Assembly (NCBI RefSeq): GCF_036347055.1
Contig: NZ_CP108882.1
Coordinates: 7,180,001 to 7,244,000 of the forward strand
DNA: 64,000 bases
DNA from: Streptomyces sp. NBC_00820
GTDB taxonomy: Bacteria > Actinomycetota > Actinomycetes > Streptomycetales > Streptomycetaceae
Reading direction: 5' to 3'
Shown: in pieces, positions 16,288-24,853 of the stretch
How the letters are laid out: each line of letters begins with the position of its first letter
How positions within the stretch are numbered: position 1 is the stretch's first letter
The notes under the pieces: model-generated
Database searches by the model: none
Told to the model about the DNA's origin: nothing
What the model saw: only the letters and a program-made list of their open reading frames with translations
Made by a program: the position numbers and the translations under genes

Positions 16288-17249
16288 CCGTCCTCGGCCG
16301 CGGCGGCGTCCTGACGGGCCCGCTGGGCTTCGGCGCCGCGGGCATCGGCAACCTCTACACGCCGTTGTCCGACGAGCAGGCGTACGAGGCGGTACACATC
16401 GCCTGGGAGCAGGGCATCCGCTACTTCGACACCGCCCCGCACTACGGCCTCGGCCTCTCCGAACGCCGCCTCGGCGCCGCCCTGCGGGCCTACGACCGCG
16501 CCGACTACACCGTCTCCACGAAGGTCGGCCGCCGCCTGGAGCCCGCCGACGGCACCGGCGACGACCTGGCCCACGGCTTCGCCGTCCCCGCGAGCCTGCG
16601 TCGCGTCTGGGACTTCAGCGCCGACGGCATCCGCCGCACCCTGGACGCGAGCCTGGAACGCCTCGGCCTCGACCGTGTCGACATCGTCTACCTGCACGAC
16701 CCCGACGACCACGCCGAGCAGGCCTTCCGCGAGGGCTACCCGGCCCTGGAGAAGCTCCGCTCGCAGGGTGTGGTCCGGGCGATCGGCGCCGGCATGAACC
16801 AGTCCGTGATGCTCACGCGGTTCGTCCGGGACACCGACGTGGACGTGGTGCTGTGCGCCGGCCGCCACACCCTCCTCGACCAGAGCGCCCTCGCCGACCT
16901 GCTCCCGGCCGCGCTGGAACGCGGCACCCCGGTGGTCATCGGCGGCGCCTTCAACTCGGGTCTGCTGGCGAACCCCGGACCGGACGCCACGTACGACTAC
17001 GCGCCGGGCGTCCGGTCGCTGGAGCGGGCCCTGCGGATGCGAGGGGTTGCCGAGCGGCACGGCATCACCCTGCGCGCCGCCGCACTGGCCTTCTGCTCCG
17101 CGCACCCCGCCGTGGCGAGCGTCCTCGTGGGCGCCCGCTCGGCAGCCGAAGTCCGCGACTGTGCAGAGCAGTTCGACGTCCCGGTCCCCGCCGCGTTCTG
17201 GCACGAGCTGCGCGAAACGGGGCTGCTGCCGCCCGAGGAGCCGTCATGA
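16284..17249 (+). CDS. Aldo/keto reductase, L-fucose dehydrogenase type
   Basis: The 321-residue aldo/keto reductase has the catalytic tetrad visible: Asp and Tyr in RYFDTAPHYGLGLSERRLG, Lys in VSTKVGR, His in IVYLHDPDD. The segment VGRRLEPADGTGDDLAHGF and the late VASVLVGARSAAEV are typical of the D-threo-aldose/L-fucose 1-dehydrogenase branch, which oxidises the sugar to its lactone with NAD(P). The GTG at 16284 overlaps the SDR stop, and its own TGA overlaps the ATG of the next gene, so the three downstream genes are translationally coupled. Substrate specificity is inferred from context with the mutarotase-like and lactonase-like genes that follow. Confidence 0.85.
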   Translation: MTVLGRGGVLTGPLGFGAAGIGNLYTPLSDEQAYEAVHIAWEQGIRYFDTAPHYGLGLSERRLGAALRAYDRADYTVSTKVGRRLEPADGTGDDLAHGFAVPASLRRVWDFSADGIRRTLDASLERLGLDRVDIVYLHDPDDHAEQAFREGYPALEKLRSQGVVRAIGAGMNQSVMLTRFVRDTDVDVVLCAGRHTLLDQSALADLLPAALERGTPVVIGGAFNSGLLANPGPDATYDYAPGVRSLERALRMRGVAERHGITLRAAALAFCSAHPAVASVLVGARSAAEVRDCAEQFDVPVPAAFWHELRETGLLPPEEPS

Positions 17250-17578
17250 GGACCGCCCCGCACCCCAAGGCCCGCGCCGACCGTGCCGCCGCCCGCACCG
17301 TCGACCGTGAGGCGGCCCACCACGAGGCGGCCCACCGCGAAGTCCCCGAGGAACTCGCCGACGCCTTCCGCGCGGCCGGGTTCACCTCGTGGACCGTCCG
17401 GCGATGGCGGTCCCCCCTGCCCGCGTGCGAGGACCACGCCCGCCTCCTGGCCGAGCCGGAACGGCTCCCGGCCGGCGTCGCCCGGCGGGCTCACACGGCG
17501 GAACTGCCCGACGTCGTGCACGACCACTCCCGGGGCGGCGCGGACGCAGGGCTGCCCGCCGCACGGGAGCTGCCGTGA
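17246..17578 (+). CDS. L-rhamnose/L-fucose mutarotase-like protein (DUF718), apparently degenerate
   Basis: The 110-residue product matches the dimeric ferredoxin-like mutarotases that interconvert sugar anomers: AAHREVPEELADAFRAAGFTSWT, CEDHARLLAEPERLP, LPDVVHDHS. Several family positions are eroded. The helix motif usually YxxxH reads HEAAH (His kept, Tyr changed). The central strand usually carrying a hydrophobic FHVIEC-like stretch is shortened to SPLPACEDH. Normally aromatic positions read RR, and the tail has lost its usual W/Q pattern. The length is near normal and the frame is intact, with ATGA and GTGA couplings on both sides. It may be inactive but under residual coupling pressure, consistent with decay of the whole operon. 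Confidence 0.65.
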   Translation: MRTAPHPKARADRAAARTVDREAAHHEAAHREVPEELADAFRAAGFTSWTVRRWRSPLPACEDHARLLAEPERLPAGVARRAHTAELPDVVHDHSRGGADAGLPAARELP

Positions 17579-18414
17579 CCGTCGACGCCCACCACCACGT
17601 CTGGGACCTGTCGGTCCGCGACCAGGACTGGATCCGCAGCCCCGAACTACGGTCGCTGCGGCGGAACTTCACCCTCGTCGAGCTGCGGCCCCAGGCGCGG
17701 GCGGCCGGTGTGGACCGTACCGTGCTGGTGCAGACCGTCACCGCGGCCGAGGAGACTCCCGAACTGCTTGCCTTGGCGGACGCGCACGATCTCGTCGCCG
17801 GCGTGGTCGGCTGGACGGACCTGACCTCCCCCCGCATCGCCGAGGAACTGGCCCGCCTGCGCGAACTGCCCGGCGGTACCCGCCTGAAGGGCATCCGCCA
17901 CCAGGTGCAGAGCGAACCCGACCCGCGGTGGCTGTTCCGGGCCGACGTGCGGCGCGGCCTCACCGCCGTGGCCGAGACGGGCCTGGTCTACGACCTCGTC
18001 GTCCTGCCCCACCAGCTGCCGGCCTGCGTCGAGGCGGCCGCGGCTCTGCCCCAGCTCGTTTTCGTGCTCGACCACCTGGGCAAGCCGCCCATCGCCTCCG
18101 ACGCGCGGGAACCCTGGGCGGCGGCCCTGCACGCCCTCGCGGCGCTGCCCAACACCGTCGCGAAGCTCTCAGGCCTGGTCACCGAGGCCGACCACGCCTC
18201 CTGGACGCAGGACGGCCTGCGCCCCTTCACCGAGACCGCGCTGGACGCCTTCGGACCCGACCGCCTGATGTTCGGCTCCGACTGGCCGGTGTGCACCCTG
18301 GCGGCCACGTACGCGGACGTCCACTCCGTCGCACGGGAACTGACCGCGGGCCTCGACGAGACGGAGCGGCAGGCCCTCTTCGAGGAGACCGCGACCCGCG
18401 TCTACGGCCTCTGA
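17575..18414 (+). CDS. Amidohydrolase family lactonase (L-fuconolactonase type)
   Basis: The 279-residue TIM-barrel amidohydrolase has the metal motif DAHHHVWD at its very start, LKGIRHQVQSEPDPRWL in the middle, VLDHLGKPP, and the conserved aspartate in LMFGSDWPV near the end. These are the marks of the amidohydrolase_2 group that includes L-fuconolactone and L-rhamnonolactone hydrolases. With the aldo/keto reductase it would convert L-fucose to L-fuconate. The GTG at 17575 overlaps the preceding stop. The next pathway enzyme, a fuconate dehydratase of the enolase superfamily, is not in the window. The frame is intact, so the enzyme itself may be active. Confidence 0.85.
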   Translation: MTVDAHHHVWDLSVRDQDWIRSPELRSLRRNFTLVELRPQARAAGVDRTVLVQTVTAAEETPELLALADAHDLVAGVVGWTDLTSPRIAEELARLRELPGGTRLKGIRHQVQSEPDPRWLFRADVRRGLTAVAETGLVYDLVVLPHQLPACVEAAAALPQLVFVLDHLGKPPIASDAREPWAAALHALAALPNTVAKLSGLVTEADHASWTQDGLRPFTETALDAFGPDRLMFGSDWPVCTLAATYADVHSVARELTAGLDETERQALFEETATRVYGL

Positions 18415-18453
18415 CCGCGGCGGCGGCCCGGCGGCGAGCTCCGGAACCAGCGG

Positions 18454-18521
18454 GCGACCCGTACGGCCGACCCTGTACGGGCGACCCCGTACGGGCGACC
18501 CCGTACGGGAGGTCCGTACGG
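18454..18521. repeat. Five 14-bp tandem units with a CCGTACGG-type core
   Basis: Units at about 18454-18466, 18467-18480, 18481-18494, 18495-18508 and 18509-18521 have the consensus GCGACCCCGTACGG; two are identical. Most contain the 8-bp palindrome CCGTACGG. The array fills the gap between the convergent lactonase (ends 18414) and lipase-maturation-factor (ends 18526) genes. It could terminate transcription or bind a protein; either is inference. Confidence 0.8.
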
Positions 18522-18525
18522 CCGT

Positions 18526-19947
18526 TCACCACCGTCGCGCCGTCTCCGACAGCCGCGTCGGCGGCAGGTACTCCCGTACGTACGTCCGCTGCCAGCACGC
18601 CCCCGTCTCCCGCAGCTCCTGCCAGGTGGAGTACCGGTAGTGGAAGAGGCGGGCACGGACGTAGCGGGGCGGGGTGTCCGGGGGGAAGGGGGAGCGGCGC
18701 AGGAGCCTCAGGGTGTCGCGGTCGTTGTCCAGCAACCGTTCCACCAGGCCGCCGAACCACTCCCCGGCGTAGGCCGGAGACAGCGCCGCGAACCACATCA
18801 GCCAGTCCAGGCGCAGATGGAAGGGCGCGAACTGGCGCGGCCAGTACCGCAGGTCGCCCGGCTTGCCCCGGAACTCGTACTCCCGCCAGTCCGCGTCCTC
18901 CCGCGGCGCGTCGTCCAGCGTGCCCTCGACCACCACCTCGTAGCGGATCCGGCTGACGCTGCCGAACGCGCCGTAGGTGTTCACCAGGTGCAGCGGATCG
19001 AAGGAGCGGTTCATCACCTGGCGGCGGGAGATCATGTTCGTCACCGGGTGGTAGCTCAGGAAGACCAGCAGCGCGGCCACCGCGAGCACCACGATCTCGT
19101 ACCAGAGCGGCGCCGCGGGCACCGACGGGGCATCGCCGGGGAGCCGGAGCGCCGACAGGGCCAGCACGATGGTGATCCAGTTCAGCCAGGAGAAGTTCCC
19201 GGACAGCACCAGCCACAGCTGCGTCACGATCATCAGCGCGGCGGCGGCCGAGGCGATGGGCTGCGGGGTGAACAGCAGCACCGGGACGACCAGCTGGGTG
19301 AAGTGGTTGGCGGCCACCTCCACCCGGTGCAGGGGCCGGGGCAGATGGTGGAAGAACCAGCTCAGCGGGCCGGGCATCGGCTGCGTCTCGTGGTGGTAGT
19401 ACAGGCAGGTCAGCTTCCGCCAGCAGGCGTCGCCCCGGAGTTTGATCAGCCCGGCGCCGAACTCGACCCGGAACAGGATCCAGCGCAGCAGGAACAGGAC
19501 GACGACCGGGGGCGCGACCTCGTCGTTGCCGAGGAACGCCGCCAGGAAGCCGGTCTCCAGCAGCAGCGACTCCCAGCCGAAGGCGTACCACGTCTGGCCC
19601 ACGTTGACGATCGAGAGGTACAGCGCCCACGGCACCAGCCACAGCAGGATGCCGCCCCACAGCGGCAGCAGCGAGTCCGCGCCGGCCAGCAGCGCCGCCG
19701 ACACCACGCACCCGGCCCAGGCGCACCCGGCGAAGAAACGGTCCGAGTAGTGCAGGTGGAACAGACTCGGCGCCCGCTTGAAGGAGACCCGCGCGGTGTA
19801 GCGGGGGACCGGCAGCATGCCGCGCTCGCCCAGCAGGGCCCGGAACTGCGTCACCGCGACCAGGAACGCGACGAGGTACACGGCGGCCAGAGCCCGCTGG
19901 AAGACCAGCCGGCTCAGCCAGTAGTCGGGTGCGGTGAACCAGTCCAC
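18526..19947 (-). CDS. Lipase maturation factor family membrane protein
   Basis: This 473-residue polytopic membrane protein is like LMF1, which in animals assists lipase folding in the ER; the bacterial role is unknown. Landmarks are the N-terminal WFTAPDYWLSRLVFQRALA, RFRALLGERGMLPVP-type loops, FGWESLLLETGFLAAFL, LLRWILFRVEFGAGLIKLRGD, and the soluble end with VRYRYEVVVEGT-like strands and W-rich FRGKPGDLRYWPRQFAPFHLRLDWLMWF. About eight hydrophobic segments are seen. The GTG at 19947 is chosen because the family N-terminus starts at DWFTAPDYW and GGAG lies nine bases upstream; an in-frame GTG 45 bases earlier is possible. Divergent from the SpoIIE-type gene. Confidence 0.88.
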   Translation of the reverse strand: MDWFTAPDYWLSRLVFQRALAAVYLVAFLVAVTQFRALLGERGMLPVPRYTARVSFKRAPSLFHLHYSDRFFAGCAWAGCVVSAALLAGADSLLPLWGGILLWLVPWALYLSIVNVGQTWYAFGWESLLLETGFLAAFLGNDEVAPPVVVLFLLRWILFRVEFGAGLIKLRGDACWRKLTCLYYHHETQPMPGPLSWFFHHLPRPLHRVEVAANHFTQLVVPVLLFTPQPIASAAAALMIVTQLWLVLSGNFSWLNWITIVLALSALRLPGDAPSVPAAPLWYEIVVLAVAALLVFLSYHPVTNMISRRQVMNRSFDPLHLVNTYGAFGSVSRIRYEVVVEGTLDDAPREDADWREYEFRGKPGDLRYWPRQFAPFHLRLDWLMWFAALSPAYAGEWFGGLVERLLDNDRDTLRLLRRSPFPPDTPPRYVRARLFHYRYSTWQELRETGACWQRTYVREYLPPTRLSETARRW

Positions 19948-20112
19948 GGCCGTGCGCTCCTGCCTCCATTGTGACCACTCCAGGCCCGTCACTGCCTGTA
20001 CCGCGTCTCGCCGCCCGCGTAACCCCGGAGACCGGACCGCCCCCGGTCCCGCCGTCGTCCGCACCGCCCCGGCCCACTCGAAGAATCGGACAAATACTGG
20101 CAAGGTGGCCCC

Positions 20113-22227
20113 ATGGTCGAACGGGGAGCGAGCGCCCCGTCACTGCCGGAGGACTGGCCCGCCCACCCGGATCCCATCCTGGCGCTCAACCGCATGGGCA
20201 GCTTCGACTGGGACCTGGACGCGGGCCTGTTCCACATGGACGCCCAGGCCCACGAGGTCTTCGACCTGCTCCCCGGCGAATTCGACGGCCGGCCCGAGTC
20301 CCTGGCGATGCGCGTGCCGCAGCCCGAGGGCGCCCGGCTGGACGCGGTGGTGGCGCGGGCCATCAAGGAGGGCCGGGAGAACTACGGCGCCTACTTCCGC
20401 ATCCGCCGCCGCGACGGCACCTGGCGCTGGACCCACACCCAGGGCTACATCCGGCGCGACGAGACCGGCCGGCCGCGCCGGATCGTCGGCATCGTCCGCG
20501 ACGCCACCCAGGAGCTCGCCGACAGTGGCGCGCGCAGCGCACGGACCGCGCAGGACGACGCCTTCCGCAGGCAGACCAACGTCGTCCAGGTCGTCTCCGC
20601 CGCCCTCGCCCACGCGCGCAGCGTCCAGGACGTCATCGACGTCCTCAAGGACACCCACGGCATCCGCCACGTGGGCGCGGCCAGCCTGGTCATGGGCCTG
20701 GTGGAGGCCGGACGGATCCGGCTCGTGGCGGAGGGCCCCGCCGGCAGCTTCGTGCCCGGCACCGGCGTCACCCGGATCGACGAGCCGTACCCGATGAGCG
20801 AGGTCGTCCGCACGCTCGCCCCGCGCTTCATCGAGTCCCCCGAGGAGTTCGCCGACTGCTACCCCGACCTCTGGCGGGAGATCACCGACCTGCACATCAC
20901 CTCCGCCGCCTACCTGCCGCTGATCGCCCAAGCCCGCCCCATCGGCGCCATCGGGCTGCTCTATAACGACCGGCGCGGCTTCTCGGCCGAGGAGCGGGCC
21001 GTGCTGGTCGCGCTCGGCGGCAGCATCGCGCAGAGCCTGCAGCGGGCCATGCTGTACGAGCAGGAGAAGGACCTCGCCCAGGGTCTCCAGCAGGCGATGC
21101 TGCCCCGCACCATCCCCAGCGTCCCCGGCGCCGAGGTGGCCGTACGCTACCGTTCGGCGGCCCTCGGCCGGGACATCGGCGGCGACTGGTACGACCTGAT
21201 CCCGCTGCCCGGAGGCCAGGTCGGCGCGGTCATCGGGGACGTCCAGGGCCACGACACGCACGCGGCGGCCGTGATGGGCCAGCTGCGGATCGTGCTGCGC
21301 GCCTACGCCGCCGAGGGGCACCCTCCGGCCACCGTGATGGTCCGCGCCTCCGTCTTCCTGCGCGATCTCGACACCGACCGCTTCGCCACCTGCCTGTACG
21401 CGCAGGCCGACCTGTCCACCGGCATCGTCCAGGTGGTCCGCGCCGGGCACCTCGACCCGCTCGTCCGCGACTCCGACGGCAGCTGCCGTCGGGTGCCGGT
21501 CGAGGGCGGGCTGCCGCTCGGCCTGTCCGCGGAGTTCGGCCGGCTGGAGTACCCCGTCACCACCCTGGAGCTCGAGACCGGCGACACCCTGCTGCTGTGC
21601 ACCGACGGGCTCGTCGAGGAGCCCGGCGCCGACCTCGACGACGGCATGCGCGACCTGGCCGCGCTCGTGGTCGGCAGCCCGCGGGACGACGTGCAGGGCC
21701 TCGCCGACCGGCTGATCGAGGCGGCCGAGCAGCGCGGTGGCGACGACGACGTCGCCCTGCTCCTGCTGCGCCGCGGCGGTCCCGAGTCGCCGCGGGCCGG
21801 CGGCCGGCTGCGCAGTCACGTGGCCCCCGGCGATCCAGAGGCGCTCTCCCGGACCCGCCACCTCATCCGGGCCGCGGTGCGCGCGTGGCACGCCGGGAGC
21901 CGGGCCGACGACATCGAACTGGTCACCGACGAACTGGTCACCAACGTGCTGATGCACACCGAAAGCGCCGCCGCCGTCACCCTGCGGCTCCTGGAGGGCG
22001 GCGACCGCCGCGTGCGCATCGAGGTGGAGGACTCCTCCAGTGCCCTGCCGCGCCGCCGTGAGGCGAGGGCGGACGGGGTCTCGGGACGCGGGCTGCTCCT
22101 CGTCGACCGGCTCGCCGACGCGTGGGGCGTCGAGGCGCGCGGCGGCGGCAAGGCCGTGTGGTGCGAGTTCCGGGTGCCACCGGACTCGGAGCGCGCCGCC
22201 GGGGACGTCGCCGGGGACCACACCTGA
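20113..22227 (+). CDS. PAS-GAF-PP2C (SpoIIE) phosphatase with C-terminal histidine-kinase-like ATPase
   Basis: The 704-residue regulator contains, in order, a PAS domain (about 20-130, DGTWRWTHTQGYIRRDETG), a GAF domain (about 155-310, ITSAAYLPLIAQARPIGAIGLL), a SpoIIE-type PP2C domain (about 325-555) and a HATPase_c anti-sigma-like domain (about 580-695). PP2C metal residues are visible in GGDWYDLIPL, IGDVQGHD, CTDGLVEEP and DDDVALLLL. The ATPase N-box reads LVTDELVTNVLMHT, and GRGLLLVDRLADAWG follows. Such proteins act in partner-switching control of sigma factors, dephosphorylating an anti-anti-sigma factor while the kinase domain phosphorylates it or binds a sigma factor. No anti-anti-sigma gene is adjacent, so the target is elsewhere. 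Cytoplasmic; the signal is unknown. Confidence 0.92.
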   Translation: MVERGASAPSLPEDWPAHPDPILALNRMGSFDWDLDAGLFHMDAQAHEVFDLLPGEFDGRPESLAMRVPQPEGARLDAVVARAIKEGRENYGAYFRIRRRDGTWRWTHTQGYIRRDETGRPRRIVGIVRDATQELADSGARSARTAQDDAFRRQTNVVQVVSAALAHARSVQDVIDVLKDTHGIRHVGAASLVMGLVEAGRIRLVAEGPAGSFVPGTGVTRIDEPYPMSEVVRTLAPRFIESPEEFADCYPDLWREITDLHITSAAYLPLIAQARPIGAIGLLYNDRRGFSAEERAVLVALGGSIAQSLQRAMLYEQEKDLAQGLQQAMLPRTIPSVPGAEVAVRYRSAALGRDIGGDWYDLIPLPGGQVGAVIGDVQGHDTHAAAVMGQLRIVLRAYAAEGHPPATVMVRASVFLRDLDTDRFATCLYAQADLSTGIVQVVRAGHLDPLVRDSDGSCRRVPVEGGLPLGLSAEFGRLEYPVTTLELETGDTLLLCTDGLVEEPGADLDDGMRDLAALVVGSPRDDVQGLADRLIEAAEQRGGDDDVALLLLRRGGPESPRAGGRLRSHVAPGDPEALSRTRHLIRAAVRAWHAGSRADDIELVTDELVTNVLMHTESAAAVTLRLLEGGDRRVRIEVEDSSSALPRRREARADGVSGRGLLLVDRLADAWGVEARGGGKAVWCEFRVPPDSERAAGDVAGDHT

Positions 22228-22297
22228 GGCGGGTTCCCGGGAGCGTGGGGACGGCGGCTCGTGTGGCCCTGTCGGTGGCGGATGGCACTCTGGACGT

Positions 22298-23161
22298 ATG
22301 CCGGAACTGCCCGAGGTGGAAGCGCTGAAGGACTTCCTCGCCGAGCACCTGGTCGGACGCCGGGTGGCGCGGGTGCTGCCGGTCGCCGTCAGCGTCCTGA
22401 AGACCTACGACCCTCCCCTCACCGCCTTGGAGGGCGGCGAGGTCGCCGCCGTGCACCGGTACGGCAAGTTCCTCGGTCTGGAGACGGACGGCGGCCCGCA
22501 TCTGGTGACCCACCTGGCCCGCGCCGGCTGGCTCCAGTGGCGGGACCGCCTCCCGGACGGCCCGCCGCATCCCGGCAAGGGCCCGCTGGCGCTGCGCGTG
22601 GCCCTGGAGACCGGCGAGGGCTTCGACCTCACCGAGGCGGGCACGCAGAAGCGCCTCGCGGTGTACGTCGTCCACGACCCGGGGGAGGTTCCCGGCATCG
22701 CCCGCCTCGGGCCCGACCCGCTGGCACCCGCGTTCGACGAGGCCCGCTTCGCCGCCCTGCTCAAGGAGGAGAGACGTCGGCTGAAGGGCGCGCTGCGCGA
22801 CCAGTCCCTGATCGCGGGGGTCGGCAACGCCTACAGCGACGAGATCCTGCACGCCGCGAAGATGTCCCCGTACAAGCTCGCCGCGTCCCTGACCCCCGAG
22901 GAGACCGCGTCGCTCTACGCGGCGCTGCGCTCCACCCTCACCGAGGCGGTCGAGCGCTCCCGGGGCCTCGCGGCGGGCCGCCTGAAGGCGGAGAAGAAGA
23001 GCGGCCTGCGCGTCCACGGCCGTACGGGTGAACCGTGCCCGGTGTGCGGCGACACCGTCCGCGAGGTCTCCTTCAGCGACTCCTCGCTCCAGTACTGCCC
23101 CACCTGCCAGACCGGCGGCAAGCCGCTCGCTGACCGCCGGATGTCCCGGCTGCTGAAGTGA
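22298..23161 (+). CDS. Fpg/Nei family DNA glycosylase
   Basis: The 287-residue base-excision-repair glycosylase/AP lyase begins PELPEVEALK, carrying the catalytic N-terminal Pro and the following Glu. The conserved Lys region (HRYGKFLGLETDGG), the helix-two-turn-helix with LIAGVGNAYSDEILHAAKMSP and the C-terminal zinc finger C-x2-C...C-x2-C (CPVCGDTVREV, YCPTCQTGG) are all present. It would excise oxidised bases and nick the AP site. The ATG at 22298 is set by the required PELPE start. It is 70 bp after the SpoIIE gene in the same direction, possibly with its own promoter. Fpg versus Nei specificity is not decided; the long linker and KSGLRVHGRTG tail are seen in actinobacterial paralogs. Confidence 0.92.
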   Translation: MPELPEVEALKDFLAEHLVGRRVARVLPVAVSVLKTYDPPLTALEGGEVAAVHRYGKFLGLETDGGPHLVTHLARAGWLQWRDRLPDGPPHPGKGPLALRVALETGEGFDLTEAGTQKRLAVYVVHDPGEVPGIARLGPDPLAPAFDEARFAALLKEERRRLKGALRDQSLIAGVGNAYSDEILHAAKMSPYKLAASLTPEETASLYAALRSTLTEAVERSRGLAAGRLKAEKKSGLRVHGRTGEPCPVCGDTVREVSFSDSSLQYCPTCQTGGKPLADRRMSRLLK

Positions 23162-23216
23162 GCCCTGCCCCGGCCTGGGCGGTCCCGGGGGCTCCGCCGC
23201 CGTTGTCCCGGTGTGG

Positions 23217-23870
23217 CTACCGCGCCCGCAGCGTCACCAGCCGCTGTCCGTCCGAGGTGCGCACCTCGTAGCGGGCGATCTCGTCCGGGTGCAGCCACGA
23301 ACCGGCCGTGGCCGTGGTCGTGCCGGTGTCGTGCGTGCCGATGTCCCAGCCGCCGACGACCTGTTCCGAGCCGTCCTGCCCGACGACCACCAGCCGGCAG
23401 GAGTGCGGTCCGGAGGCGTCCTTCACGCTGAGGCCCAGTGCGCTGCCCCACTCCTCGTCCTCGGCGGTGACCTGTGCCCACACCCCGGTCCGCGCGTCCG
23501 TCGCCGCGGTGATCCCCGGGGCGGTCCGGCTCTGCCCGGCGTAGAACAGCACCCCGGGACCGGCCACGGCCAGCACCACGGAGGCGGCCAGGCCGTACAG
23601 GAAGCGGCGGCGGCGCGCCCGGTCGCGGTGGGCGATCCCGTCGAGCAGCCGGTCCAGCAGCCGGGGGCCGGGCTGGGTCAGGGCCGGCACGAAACGCGGC
23701 GTGGCCTGCCGGTACAGCATCAACTGCCGTGCCGTGGGGCCGAATCCGGTCACGTGTGCCGTGCACTGCGGGCACTCCATGAGGTGGTCCTCGAAGCGGA
23801 AGGCCTCCGCCTCGTCCAGCACGCCGAGCGCGTACGCGCCGACGTCGCGATGCCTTTCCAGGGACCTCAT
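23217..23870 (-). CDS. Zinc-finger (zf-HC2) transmembrane anti-sigma factor
   Basis: The 217-residue protein starts with an anti-sigma zinc-binding domain, H29-x3-C33-x2-C36 (FEDHLMECPQC). Helical residues to about 85 precede a single membrane helix (about 88-108, FLYGLAASVVLAVAGPGVLFYAG), and an extracytoplasmic beta-rich domain follows, ending SDGQRLVTLRAR. This is the layout of membrane-bound ECF anti-sigma factors that hold the sigma at the membrane until a signal arrives. The ECF sigma gene at 24854-25402 lies upstream in the same direction, with one hypothetical gene between, so the three probably form one regulatory unit. The start ATG is at 23868-23870. Confidence 0.9.
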   Translation of the reverse strand: MRSLERHRDVGAYALGVLDEAEAFRFEDHLMECPQCTAHVTGFGPTARQLMLYRQATPRFVPALTQPGPRLLDRLLDGIAHRDRARRRRFLYGLAASVVLAVAGPGVLFYAGQSRTAPGITAATDARTGVWAQVTAEDEEWGSALGLSVKDASGPHSCRLVVVGQDGSEQVVGGWDIGTHDTGTTTATAGSWLHPDEIARYEVRTSDGQRLVTLRAR

Positions 23871-24130
23871 GCCGAATCCTCGTGCCTATGGGTGCGGGTG
23901 GGGTTACTCGTTGCACCCACCGGTACGCAGGGGACGGCCGAATCACTCAAGCCACGCACGGAAATCACGGCCAAGGGATTCGGAGCGGTCCGGGCCGCGG
24001 ATTGGTGCGATTTCCAGAAAGTTTCGGGGGCTCTCGCCGGGGGTCCGGGGCCGGGTCCAGGGCTGCGTCCGGGGCGGTGTTCGGCGCCGTGCCCGGTGTC
24101 GTGTCAGGTGCCGTGTCCGACGCCGGGTCA

Positions 24131-24244
24131 GAGGCCGGAACGGGCGACGGCGAGGCGTCGGAACGGTGGACGGCGAGGTGCCGGAACGGCGGACCGCGAG
24201 GCGTCAGAACAGATGGATGGCGAGGTGCCCGAGCGGCAGTCCGA
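24131..24244. repeat. About 23-bp tandem repeat spanning the 3' end of the 171-residue gene
   Basis: Five imperfect units (24131, 24152, 24175, 24198, 24222) start GAGG and share GGAACGG...GGC. The last two lie across and inside the minus-strand gene that stops at 24204; the others extend past the stop. This makes up most of the identifiable content of the gene-free stretch 23871-24203, which is otherwise GC-rich and low in complexity. Confidence 0.75.
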
Positions 24245-24719
24245 GCTGCCACGCCGGCGTCCACACCTTGGGCCCGTCGTCCTCCCCGGGCACCGAACCG
24301 CAGCCCGGCACCGCGTCCAGATCGGGCGCGAGCAGCTCGGTCTCCTCCAGCCAGCGCCACGCGTCCCCCGCCAGCGCCAGGTCCGGCGAGGGTGCGCCCG
24401 ACCGGACCGCCTCGGCCGTCAGCTCGGTCAGCCGGTCCCGCACCCAGTCCTGCCACGGCTGGTCGTACGCCGTCAGCGACATCCATGTCTCCAGCTGCGA
24501 GACCACCCGGACGCAGGAGAGTTCGCCCTCGGTGTCGGAGAGGAAGACGGTCAGCGCCAGCGCGTCCCGGCCCGCCCGGAACTCGAAGGACGTCGGCGGC
24601 ATCAGGTCGCCGGTGCGCAGCAGCTCGTCGGCGATGTACTCGGCGTACAACCAGGCCATCGGTACGGCCAGTTCACCACCGCCGGTGTCGCCCGTGCTCT
24701 CGTGCCCTCTGTGCAGCAT
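24204..24719 (-). CDS. Hypothetical protein between ECF sigma and anti-sigma genes
   Basis: The 171-residue acidic soluble protein has no signal peptide, membrane helix or cysteine motif. It is rich in Trp and Leu (AMAWLYAEYIADELLRTG, WMSLTAYDQPWQDWVRDRL, DAWRWLEETELLAPDL, KVWTPAWQLGLPLGHLAIHLF), suggesting a compact helical fold. The ATG at 24719 has GGAGGAGGG upstream. It lies 134 bp downstream of the ECF sigma gene and ahead of the anti-sigma gene, all on the same strand, so it may be co-expressed; a role in the sigma system is only inferred. Its last codons take part in the 23-bp repeat array that continues past its stop. Family not recognised. Confidence 0.7.
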   Translation of the reverse strand: MLHRGHESTGDTGGGELAVPMAWLYAEYIADELLRTGDLMPPTSFEFRAGRDALALTVFLSDTEGELSCVRVVSQLETWMSLTAYDQPWQDWVRDRLTELTAEAVRSGAPSPDLALAGDAWRWLEETELLAPDLDAVPGCGSVPGEDDGPKVWTPAWQLGLPLGHLAIHLF

Positions 24720-24853
24720 CCCGTCCCGCCCTCCTCCGGTGCGTGCGCGTCGCCCGAACCTGACCCCGCCCGGAAACACGGATGAGGACAGCTGACTGCC
24801 CGGACGGGGTTGGCGGCAAGGCGCTTTGCCGAGCCTTGACCCGGCAGCCGGTT

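Noticed and set aside
20140..22221. Minus-strand frame of 693 codons opposite the PAS-GAF-PP2C gene
   Set aside because: Low-complexity composition with no motifs; the plus-strand protein is clearly real.
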